Assembly: GCA_003233545.1 (NCBI GenBank)
Contig: QILZ01000361.1
Location: 1 to 8,901 of the forward strand
DNA from: Spirochaetales bacterium
GTDB lineage: Bacteria > Spirochaetota > Spirochaetia > SZUA-6
Length of the DNA: 8,901 nt
Direction of reading: 5' to 3'
Of the stretch, positions 1 to 6,657 are shown piece after piece. Both the position numbers and the translations under genes were made by a program. The notes beneath the pieces are model-generated. The model worked only from the letters and a program-made list of their open reading frames with translations. It had not been told where the DNA came from and did no database searches. Numbering within the stretch: the stretch's first letter is position 1; each line of letters begins with the position of its first letter.

Positions 1-10
1 AGGAAAAAGA

Positions 11-283
11 ATGAACAAAAAGGCTAATACATTTCTTTTTATTATTATTGCCACCCTTTTTAATATTTTTGTCATGTTAGTTCTTATGGTAGTGTTTTTT
101 ACCATACCTCCGATTTTACTCCGCGGCCAGGCATATACAAAGGTCATGCCCTATCTTATGCCCATACTCTTTCTTGCAGCTATCGTTTCGACATTCTTTA
201 TCTATAATCTGATAATGAAGTATTTAAGTAAAAAGATAGATATGGAAAAGTACTTTCACCCGATCTTTAAGCGCAGGAAATAA
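11..283 (+). CDS. Small two-helix inner-membrane protein, function unknown
   Basis: The 90-aa product has two hydrophobic segments, about residues 7-31 and 46-69. They are joined by a short loop containing Arg38, and a basic tail (KRRK) ends the protein. The positive N-terminus (NKK) and C-terminus suggest both ends lie in the cytoplasm, so this would be a helical hairpin in the inner membrane. An AGGA ribosome-binding site at bases 1-4 sits six bases before the ATG and supports this start. The gene ends three bases before the stop codon of the convergent 551-aa protein, with no terminator between them. I recognise no family motif or enzymatic residues. It may be the last gene of an operon entering from the left, which cannot be checked here. 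That it is a real gene is fairly secure; its role is not known. Confidence 0.7.
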   Translation: MNKKANTFLFIIIATLFNIFVMLVLMVVFFTIPPILLRGQAYTKVMPYLMPILFLAAIVSTFFIYNLIMKYLSKKIDMEKYFHPIFKRRK

Positions 284-286
284 CAC

Positions 287-1942
287 TTAATAACCATCGG
301 ACTTCGATCTGTTTATATCCTTTTTATAGAGCTCGTTGTAAACAAAACCCCTGTTTCTCAATGTTTCTTTTATCGCTTGAGGAAAGGGCATTAATCTCCA
401 GAAAATCCCCCTTACTTCCTTATCGAGCTTCTGGGTCCCCTGGCTTTCCTTTGTAATCCAGAGTATATAATCGCGTATAAAATAATCCCTGACATCCCCT
501 CTTAATTTCCTGGAATCGAACCACTGGTAGTACCTTCCCGTTATACCTTCCTCCATCCAGTAGTGCTGGGCCTTTTCCTTGGCAATCTGCCATCTTAAAT
601 CCGCCAATGCAGATACAACGGCGGTTTTTAAATCCTTTGAGTACATGGGAACCGCAATCCTGCCGCGGCTTGTCGCCCTGTTGTAGCGTTCGAACGGTTC
701 CCAGCAGATTCCATTATCACCATAGCTTGCTATTAGAATAACATACGGGACTATCCGGTTTGTCTGCCCCTTAAATGTCCGTAAAAACAATCCGTTATCG
801 AGTGACTCCACATAGGCCATTTCATTAATCACATTCTCTCTGCTTCCGATATCCCGTTCATTGATACGGGCATACTGTTTCATTAAAATCGGGAAATGAT
901 TTCCCAGCCTGCCGACGCAGAGTTTAGCCATTTGCCGTACGGTATTAAATTCATTTACAACCGTACGGTTGTCCACAGACTTAAGACCCTCCATGCCCTC
1001 CGACTTATCGTTTAATCCTTCTATTGCCGCCTCGAGTTCGGTAAGTTTGGAATACGATTCATTTATTTCCCTGTCCATCCTGGCCAGGTTATGAAGTAAC
1101 GTGGAGATTGTCGACATCGCACTTTTTTGAGCAGGGTTAAAGCTGTCCTTAAGTCCTCCGTAATCATCCCTTGTATCATGAGTTACAAGAATCCGCACCT
1201 GGTCTTTTAAACTCTCTTCAAGATCTCCGAGACGTGCTATTTTTGATTTTAAAATCCCCAGCTCCGAATCCCTCTGCCCTTTGCGTTTTTCCATTTTGGC
1301 TATAACCTGCTGATTCGAATCTTTGCGCTTCTGCTTTACCTCGTCTGCCGCAGAGGGATGAATACTTCCATTGGCCACCTTATTAAGCCATTCATCTACA
1401 TAATGAACCGGTTCCCCGGTGGTATTTTCAATTATCACCCTGCTTAAAAGTGTACGCTGGTCCTGTGACAGAAATGTCGGAGACAGAATACCAAAACGCA
1501 GAAGAAGCTTTTTAGGAAGCGGCAGCTCCTTACGTACCTTTGCAGCAACTTTAGAAGCAAAATCCCAGTATGCCGCAACCAGTTTACCCCTGTACATAGA
1601 ACGATCCTGCGGATCCTCTGCATTTAAAAACTGAGTTAAAAGCTGGTGTACCTTTTGTGAAGCCTCTCCTTCCCCGGAGAGAACCTTTTTATAGTAGTCT
1701 TTATCATTAAAGAAAGATTTAGGATCTTCCAATGTCTTTGTAATCGGTTCGAACTGTTTTTTTGCAAGATCGACAGCCTCGCTCTCCGATTCCTTTCCTG
1801 CCTTTTCTTCCTTGAACAAGTCACCGAAATCGGGAGTATCCCCCCCGGCCGTATCTGAGTCTGTTTTCTTTGTATTAATGCCCATCAAATTTGCTATTTC
1901 CGGATCGAGTTCACCGGAAAAAGGGCTGTCTTTTGAATTCAT
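287..1942 (-). CDS. Conserved-looking 551-aa cytoplasmic protein of unknown function
   Basis: I do not recognise this protein. It has no signal peptide and no clear membrane segment. Residues 1-60 are acidic and low in complexity. Residues about 70-195 look helical and globular. Residues about 200-250 and 285-320 are rich in charged heptad-like sequence and probably form coiled coils. Residues about 325-540 form a compact aromatic-rich domain with many Trp and Tyr (for example YYQWF at 471-475 and ILWITKES at 493-500). The reading frame stays open upstream to 1993, but that extension is the translated 3' half of the tRNA-Ala gene, so I take the ATG at 1940-1942, nine bases after the tRNA end. 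There is no Shine-Dalgarno sequence before it. The likely promoter is the one ahead of the tRNA. The length and consistent composition argue for a real gene; function is open (structural or scaffold-like is a guess). Confidence 0.8.
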   Translation of the reverse strand: MNSKDSPFSGELDPEIANLMGINTKKTDSDTAGGDTPDFGDLFKEEKAGKESESEAVDLAKKQFEPITKTLEDPKSFFNDKDYYKKVLSGEGEASQKVHQLLTQFLNAEDPQDRSMYRGKLVAAYWDFASKVAAKVRKELPLPKKLLLRFGILSPTFLSQDQRTLLSRVIIENTTGEPVHYVDEWLNKVANGSIHPSAADEVKQKRKDSNQQVIAKMEKRKGQRDSELGILKSKIARLGDLEESLKDQVRILVTHDTRDDYGGLKDSFNPAQKSAMSTISTLLHNLARMDREINESYSKLTELEAAIEGLNDKSEGMEGLKSVDNRTVVNEFNTVRQMAKLCVGRLGNHFPILMKQYARINERDIGSRENVINEMAYVESLDNGLFLRTFKGQTNRIVPYVILIASYGDNGICWEPFERYNRATSRGRIAVPMYSKDLKTAVVSALADLRWQIAKEKAQHYWMEEGITGRYYQWFDSRKLRGDVRDYFIRDYILWITKESQGTQKLDKEVRGIFWRLMPFPQAIKETLRNRGFVYNELYKKDINRSKSDGY

Positions 1943-1951
1943 ACTATCTAT

Positions 1952-2025
1952 TGGAGGCGAAGGGAATCGAACCCACGACCTCGTGAATGCCATTCACGCG
2001 CTCTAACCAACTGAGCTACGCCCCC
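1952..2025 (-). tRNA. tRNA-Ala (anticodon GGC)
   Basis: The reverse strand folds into a 74-nt cloverleaf. It has a 7-bp acceptor stem (GGGGGCG/CGCCUCC), a D arm GCUC-AGUUGGUUA-GAGC, an anticodon arm CGUGA-AUGGCAU-UCACG, a 5-nt variable loop AGGUC and a T loop UUCGAUU. The anticodon is GGC, which reads GCC/GCU alanine codons. The acceptor stem carries the G3-U70 wobble pair that alanyl-tRNA synthetase recognises, and the discriminator base is A. The loop ends form an A32-U38 pair, which as I recall is typical of tRNA-Ala(GGC). CCA is not encoded. One oddity is a weak outer T stem: G49-U65 wobble and a U50-U64 mismatch. Two extra G bases precede the mature 5' end. The gene lies just downstream of a good promoter and directly ahead of the 551-aa protein. 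Confidence 0.96.
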
Positions 2026-2042
2026 CCAAATTTATATTCAGA

Positions 2043-2072
2043 ATAATAGTCGTATCTTCTTTAAAATGTCAA
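2043..2072 (-). promoter_or_regulatory. Sigma-70-type promoter for tRNA-Ala and probably the following CDS
   Basis: On the reverse strand a perfect TTGACA (2072-2067) is followed after 18 bp by TATTAT (2048-2043), five of six matches to the -10 consensus. Transcription would start near 2036, about 11 bases before the mature tRNA 5' end at 2025. It lies in the 77 bp between purQ and the tRNA. No other promoter is evident between the tRNA and the 551-aa gene. Confidence 0.7.
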
Positions 2073-2102
2073 GATCTCAGGTAAAAGGCCGGTAAAGCAG
2101 GA

Positions 2103-2927
2103 TTAATATCCTGTTATGCCTTTCTCCTTCTCCATATACTTTATCCCGTTTTTAAAAATTAACAACCCTGTATCCATTGCACTTTTTTCTTTTTTACTCA
2201 TTCGGGCCCATTGCGGATGATTCTCCGGGATAAGAAATGCCTCGGGATGCGGCATAAGGCCGAAAACACGCCCGGTCAGGTCACAGATTCCTGCAATGTT
2301 ATCTACAGAACCATTCGGGTTATCCGGGTATTCGACAGGTTCGTATTCCATTTCGGGATATTCTTTCGAACGCATGGTATACCGTGCAGCGGCAAGTCCT
2401 TCTTTCTTTAAGGCGTCGAGTACGGATCCTGATTTTACAACAAACCTGCCCTCTCCATGGCGAACGGGAAGATCCATACTTTTCAGCCCTTTCGTCCATA
2501 CACAACGTGACAGCTTATTAAAACGTACCTTTACCCACCTGTCTTCGAATTTACCCGAAAGATTACGTACAAGCGAGACCTCCTGCATCCGGTTTCCCGC
2601 AAGATTCGGAAGAATCCCCATTTTTACAAGTACCTGAAATCCATTGCATATGCCTATAACGAGTTTTCCCTCACCAATAAATAAATCGAGCCCGGATTTT
2701 AAGTTTCTCTTGAATAAATTTGCAAATACCTTTCCCGAACCGAGATGGTCGCCGAAGGAAAATCCCCCGGGGAATGCCAGTATATCGTAATCATGAAGAA
2801 TACCGGGTTTTTCGATAATATCCCTTATATGAATCCTCGATGCATGAGAGCCGGATATCTCAAAAGCAGCCGAAAGTTCCATATCGGCATTTATGCCGTA
2901 TCCTGTTATAATACAGACCTTAATCAT
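2103..2927 (-). CDS. purQ: Phosphoribosylformylglycinamidine synthase, glutaminase subunit PurQ
   Basis: This is the class I glutamine amidotransferase subunit of FGAR amidotransferase. It hydrolyses glutamine and passes ammonia to PurL, in the cytoplasm, at step four of de novo purine synthesis. The 274-aa protein shows the family's key elements: an N-terminal AFPGGFSFGDHLGSG segment (51-65), the nucleophile Cys94 within GICNGFQ, and the His227/Glu229 pair in MPHPEAF, completing the Cys-His-Glu triad. NPNGS (203-207) and IAGICD (211-216) are also typical. It is longer than the roughly 225-aa PurQ of Bacillus-type three-subunit systems and closer to the glutaminase domain of single-chain PurL enzymes. 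Its ATG follows the purL TGA after a single base, so translation is probably coupled, and both genes share one transcript. No clear terminator follows. Confidence 0.97.
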   Translation of the reverse strand: MIKVCIITGYGINADMELSAAFEISGSHASRIHIRDIIEKPGILHDYDILAFPGGFSFGDHLGSGKVFANLFKRNLKSGLDLFIGEGKLVIGICNGFQVLVKMGILPNLAGNRMQEVSLVRNLSGKFEDRWVKVRFNKLSRCVWTKGLKSMDLPVRHGEGRFVVKSGSVLDALKKEGLAAARYTMRSKEYPEMEYEPVEYPDNPNGSVDNIAGICDLTGRVFGLMPHPEAFLIPENHPQWARMSKKEKSAMDTGLLIFKNGIKYMEKEKGITGY

Positions 2928-2928
2928 T

Positions 2929-5900
2929 TCAGTATTCCCTTTTCCACGCCCTCTCTATATCGGCAACCGCTACAGAGAGAACATTCTCTTTTCCTCTCCG
3001 AACAGTAACTTCTCTCTTTTCAGTTACCCTGCCGATTTCCGCACAGGGGAGACCTTTAAAAAGTTTATTAAAAGTTTCCTTTTTATCCTTTTTAACGGAA
3101 ACAAGAAACCGCGAAGGCGATTCACAGAATAAAACCCTGTAATCATCCATTCTTCCGGCGCCTTTTCCGGGAATTCTATCGAGCTCTACTTCGGCACCAA
3201 GCCTGCCGCCGAATGCGGATTCTGCCAGAGCCACGCCCAACCCTCCGTCAGAGAGATCATGGCAGGATGACACAAGTTCCAGGTTAACTGCTTTATACAC
3301 TGTCTTATACAATTTACAGCTTATACGGGTATCCACAGCCGGGGCGTTTGTACAGGTGTCCCCTGTAAGATAATCGTAAAGGGTTCCTCCCATTTCTCCG
3401 TTCGTATTGCCCAGGATAAAAAGTACATCACCGCTTTTTTTAAAATCGGTCGTTACCGCTCTTCTTATATCCGGAATTATTCCCATTAGGGATACAAGCA
3501 GAGTCGGCTTTACAGAGAGCTTTTTATTTTTGACTATAGTATCATTCTTCATCGAGTCTTTGCCGGAAATCAGCGGCAGACCGTATGCAACACATGCATC
3601 TTTTAACCCCATGCACGCTCTTACAAGCTGAGCTAATTTATAGTCACCGTCCGGATTTGTATCAGCAAGTACCGGATCGGGCCAGCAGAAATTATCCAGT
3701 GCGGACATCTGCTCAGGGTCCCCTCCAAGGGCGACATGTGCTCTTACAGCCTCATCTACAGCACACATAGCCATACTGTACGAATCTATATCACTTATCC
3801 TGGGGCATATACCATGCGTAACCGTAATACCGCGGTAAGAGTCATATCTGGGTTTTAATACAGCTCCGTCAGACGGCGCATCCTCGCCCACACCGACAAA
3901 GGGCTTTACAACAGACAGACCCTGTACCTCATGATCGTACTGCCGTACAAGATTTTCTTTAGATGCCACATTCGGATCCGAAAGAAGAAGGAGAAGCGCC
4001 TCTTTTAATTCTCTCACATCGTGACTGTTCCGTAATATCCGCTTTTCAGCTGCAGTCTCCCGGTACCCCCTGTCTTTTTCAGCCGGTTTCCGGTTTGCCG
4101 TTAAGACAAGCTCCGGAAGACCTTTGTGAAGGAATTCGAGATTGATATCAGCCACAATTATATCCTTATAATAAACAGTTACAAATCCCGAATCGGTAAA
4201 CCGCCCTATAACAGAAGCTTCTACATCCCTTTTCGAAGCAAGCTCAAGGAATTCCTCTATCCGGACAGGATCCACGGAAAGACTCATTCTTTCCTGAGAT
4301 TCGGAAACAAGAATTTCCCACGGCTTAAGGCCCCTGTATTTAAGCGGACATTTGTCGAGATGTATATCCACTCCTCCGCATAATTCCGCCATTTCCCCGA
4401 GTGACGAGGACAGCCCGCCTGCACCATTATCCGTGATTCCCTTATACAATCCCGAATCACGTGCCTCTAAAAGAAAATCCAGCATCTTTTTCTGGGTAAT
4501 AGGATCGCCGATCTGAACAGCCGAAGAGGGCGAAGCTTCGTCCAGCGCAAGCGAAGAAAAGGTAGCCCCGTGAATTCCGTCCTTGCCTATTCTCCCGCCT
4601 ACCATTACGGCAAGATCCCCCGGATCGATATGCTTAATCCAGGCATCCTCTCCGCCGATTTTCGCAGGCAGTATACCCCCTGTTCCGCAGAAAACAAGCG
4701 GTTTCCCGGAGAAACTTTCATCGAACAGGAATGCGCCTCCGGCAACAGGTATCCCGGATTGATTTCCTCCGTCCACTATACCCTTATGCACCCCCTCCAT
4801 AACCTTGCGCGGATGCATAAGCCCCTCCGGCACCTTATTACGCGGGGTTTCGGGGTATCCGAAACAGAGCACGTCTGTATTAAATATAGGTCTGGCACCT
4901 TTGCCCGTACCCATTATATCCCTGTTAACACCGACAATACCAGTTATAGCCCCTCCATAGGGATCCAGAGCGGAAGGTGAGTTATGCGTCTCCACCTTAA
5001 AACAGAGCAGTGTATCCTCATCAAACTGTATAACACCGGAATTATCATGGAAGACAGACTTTAAAAACTGCCGTGCCGTTTCTTCTGTCGTTCGTGCTAT
5101 GTATGTTTTAAAGAGCGATTTTATTATTTCGGTATTTTTGCCGTCATTGTACCTGATTGTGGCATTGAATATTTTATGCTTGCAGTGTTCCGACCATGTC
5201 TGGGCAATCATCTCAAGCTCCGCATCGGTAATTAAAATCCCGATCCCCTTTTCCATACGCCTTTTAATCGTTTTTTCCGATACAAAATAATTTTGAATTG
5301 CCTTCATTTCATCGAAAGAGAGGGCAAGGAGCCTTTCCTTTGAGATTCTTACAAGCCTGTCCCTATTCATGCCGGCAATATTGAACCGTTCCACCGAAGG
5401 TTCGTATTTAACGGCAGATGTCTTCCCTTTCCCGCTTAGCAGGAGTTCTTTAAACCGCTCCCGGTCAGAATGCCGAATCATCGAAGATTCAATAACTATC
5501 GCTTCCTCTATAAGGGGATTATACAGGGCAGAGAGCAGTTTTTTTATGATCCTCTTTCTTTTGGAATTTGCTCCCTTCGGGAAGGAACCGTCCGTTTCGG
5601 AAACATTACCCGAAGTTAATTCATTTATTTTAAACAGGTACTGTACTGCAGATTTAACCGTTGCATTCGAAGGAATTTCCCTGTTAAAAAAATTCTTCAC
5701 AGCTTCCTTAACAGTAATTGCAACAGGATCCGTTACCCGCGGCTTATATGCAGCCTCTATGAGAATATCCCATTCGAAACTGCCCTCGAGGGAATAGAAC
5801 CTGTCCGTAAATATTCTCTGAACTACCCGGTCGGAAAAAATCTCCTTAAGTGCATCCCTGTCGGGAAACGGAATATCATTAAGATCATAAACATCGATAA

Positions 5901-6006
5901 TCTTGATATCATCTATATTTATCCCCTCGTGATTTCGAAACGAATCTATTAACCTGTTTACCCGCCCGTCCCTGTACTCTTCCCTGTTAAATACTTCTAT
6001 TCTCAT
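2929..6006 (-). CDS. purL: Phosphoribosylformylglycinamidine synthase, large synthetase subunit PurL with PurS-like N-terminus
   Basis: This protein converts FGAR, ATP and glutamine-derived ammonia to FGAM in purine synthesis. The 1025-aa chain begins with a PurS-like region (about 1-195) of two similar units; YKPRVTDP (87-94) and LYNPLIEE (161-168) resemble PurS signatures. The synthetase core follows: TWSEHCKHK (270-278), KVETHN (337-342), GTGKGARP (366-373), DGIHGATFSS (476-485), DNGAGGLSS (526-534) and ESQERM (569-574). The second AIRS-like half contains SGKDSMKN (814-821) and CHDLSDGGLG (915-924). It stops before the glutaminase domain, which purQ supplies; the two chains sum to 1299 aa, about the length of the single-chain E. 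coli enzyme. The frame continues to an ATG at 6123 with a GGAGG before it, but those 39 extra residues look non-coding and overlap the divergent gene. I therefore chose the ATG at 6004-6006, which matches family N-termini although it lacks a Shine-Dalgarno sequence. Confidence 0.95.
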   Translation of the reverse strand: MRIEVFNREEYRDGRVNRLIDSFRNHEGINIDDIKIIDVYDLNDIPFPDRDALKEIFSDRVVQRIFTDRFYSLEGSFEWDILIEAAYKPRVTDPVAITVKEAVKNFFNREIPSNATVKSAVQYLFKINELTSGNVSETDGSFPKGANSKRKRIIKKLLSALYNPLIEEAIVIESSMIRHSDRERFKELLLSGKGKTSAVKYEPSVERFNIAGMNRDRLVRISKERLLALSFDEMKAIQNYFVSEKTIKRRMEKGIGILITDAELEMIAQTWSEHCKHKIFNATIRYNDGKNTEIIKSLFKTYIARTTEETARQFLKSVFHDNSGVIQFDEDTLLCFKVETHNSPSALDPYGGAITGIVGVNRDIMGTGKGARPIFNTDVLCFGYPETPRNKVPEGLMHPRKVMEGVHKGIVDGGNQSGIPVAGGAFLFDESFSGKPLVFCGTGGILPAKIGGEDAWIKHIDPGDLAVMVGGRIGKDGIHGATFSSLALDEASPSSAVQIGDPITQKKMLDFLLEARDSGLYKGITDNGAGGLSSSLGEMAELCGGVDIHLDKCPLKYRGLKPWEILVSESQERMSLSVDPVRIEEFLELASKRDVEASVIGRFTDSGFVTVYYKDIIVADINLEFLHKGLPELVLTANRKPAEKDRGYRETAAEKRILRNSHDVRELKEALLLLLSDPNVASKENLVRQYDHEVQGLSVVKPFVGVGEDAPSDGAVLKPRYDSYRGITVTHGICPRISDIDSYSMAMCAVDEAVRAHVALGGDPEQMSALDNFCWPDPVLADTNPDGDYKLAQLVRACMGLKDACVAYGLPLISGKDSMKNDTIVKNKKLSVKPTLLVSLMGIIPDIRRAVTTDFKKSGDVLFILGNTNGEMGGTLYDYLTGDTCTNAPAVDTRISCKLYKTVYKAVNLELVSSCHDLSDGGLGVALAESAFGGRLGAEVELDRIPGKGAGRMDDYRVLFCESPSRFLVSVKKDKKETFNKLFKGLPCAEIGRVTEKREVTVRRGKENVLSVAVADIERAWKREY

Positions 6007-6018
6007 TTGATTATAGCG

Positions 6019-6048
6019 ATAGTACCAGAATCCGGCCTGCCCTGACAA
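6019..6048 (-). promoter_or_regulatory. Candidate promoter for purL-purQ
   Basis: On the reverse strand TTGTCA (6048-6043) and TACTAT (6024-6019) are separated by 18 bp. This would start transcription near 6012, only about six bases before the purL ATG. A perfect TATAAT (6015-6010) lies even closer to the ATG but has no fitting -35 box, and its start point would fall beyond the ATG. The assignment is tentative. No operator or riboswitch is evident in the 102 bp shared with the divergent gene. Confidence 0.4.
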
Positions 6049-6069
6049 TAGTAAAATACTAATTCCCTC

Positions 6070-6097
6070 TTGACAGTTTATGATAAAAATATATACT
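6070..6097 (+). promoter_or_regulatory. Strong sigma-70-type promoter for the EIIA-hisA-hisIE operon
   Basis: A perfect TTGACA (6070-6075) and TATACT (6092-6097, five of six matches) are separated by 16 bp. The predicted start near 6104 leaves only about five bases before the ATG at 6109, so the first gene would be read from a very short leader. Its product aligns with EIIA N-termini only if that ATG is used. No other promoter is visible before hisA or hisIE, so this one probably serves all three genes. Confidence 0.6.
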
Positions 6098-6108
6098 TTG
6101 TAAAAATT

Positions 6109-6645
6109 ATGAGGTTTTCTCATTGCTTCCTCCGGGGAAGCGTTGTCAAGAATCTATCGAGCACTGAGAAATATCAGGCGATTCACGAACTTATCCATAA
6201 AGCATCCGTTTTTACGGAAATACGGAGCCTTAATGAATTCGAAGAAGCTGTATTTGAACGTGAAAAACTGCAGACCACAGGTATAGGCCGCGGAGTAGCT
6301 GTTGCACACGGCCGGCTTAAGCATTCCGAAAAACTTTTAATAGCACTTGGTGTTTCCAGGGAGGGAATAGAATTCGGCTCCATAGACAGTAAACCGGTAC
6401 ATTTTTTATTTATAATTGCAACAGCTAAGAATGACAGGGAAGAGTATTTAAAGGTACTTTCATCGATAATACGTTCCATCCGTAATGAATCATTAAGAGA
6501 TCATATTCTTGCCGCCTGTACACAGGACACTTCACAGGACGAAATAGAAGAAACCCTGCGTAATTCTTTTTTAAATTCCCTCGATAATTCCCTCGATAAT
6601 TCCATTGGTAACATTTCACCAAAACGTGCATCGACGGTTGCCTGA
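6109..6645 (+). CDS. PTS EIIA type-2 domain protein (PtsN/fructose-mannitol family)
   Basis: The 178-aa protein is a single EIIA domain of the fructose/mannitol/nitrogen-PTS family, which accepts a phosphoryl group from HPr or NPr on a histidine. The conserved site is GIGRGVAVAHGR (58-69), with His67 as the predicted phospho-acceptor; most relatives have Pro-His there, and this one has Ala-His. KPVHFLFIIAT (95-105) and the following helices (110-136) also fit the fold. No EIIB or EIIC domain is attached or nearby, which favours a regulatory PtsN-like role over sugar transport, though this is inference. The ATG at 6109 puts the N-terminus in register with the family; an in-frame ATG at 6070 overlaps the -35 box and is unlikely. 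The C-terminus carries an extra four-residue repeat tail. hisA starts 12 bases downstream, so the genes are probably cotranscribed. Confidence 0.85.
   Translation: MRFSHCFLRGSVVKNLSSTEKYQAIHELIHKASVFTEIRSLNEFEEAVFEREKLQTTGIGRGVAVAHGRLKHSEKLLIALGVSREGIEFGSIDSKPVHFLFIIATAKNDREEYLKVLSSIIRSIRNESLRDHILAACTQDTSQDEIEETLRNSFLNSLDNSLDNSIGNISPKRASTVA
6562..6609 (+). repeat. Four-unit 12-bp in-frame tandem repeat (NSLD-type)
   Basis: Consecutive 12-bp units AATTCTTTTTTA, AATTCCCTCGAT, AATTCCCTCGAT and AATTCCATTGGT encode NSFL, NSLD, NSLD and NSIG, residues 152-167 of the EIIA protein. The two middle units are identical and the outer ones degenerate. They lie beyond the EIIA fold, so the repeat is a short added tail. 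Slippage would change the length by multiples of four residues without shifting the frame. Confidence 0.8.
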
Positions 6646-6657
6646 TCCGTTTGTAAT

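Noticed and set aside
1943..1993. N-terminal extension of the 551-aa protein to an ATG at 1993
   Set aside because: The added 17 residues are the translation of the 3' half of the tRNA-Ala gene; the ATG lies in the tRNA anticodon arm and has no ribosome-binding site.
2026..2102. Possible terminator after purQ
   Set aside because: A GGCCGG patch is present but no stem-loop with a T run; the stretch is better explained by the tRNA promoter.
4570..4980. 136-aa and 142-aa (5369-5797) forward frames opposite purL
   Set aside because: Both are antisense shadows of strongly conserved purL sequence, without promoters or ribosome-binding sites.
6070..6108. Longer EIIA start at 6070
   Set aside because: It coincides with the -35 box of the near-consensus promoter, and the extra 13 residues have no counterpart in EIIA proteins.
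6007..6123. Longer purL start at 6123
   Set aside because: The 39 extra residues look like translated intergenic DNA, overlap the divergent promoter and the EIIA start, and do not match the family; the good GGAGG is recorded as a finding.
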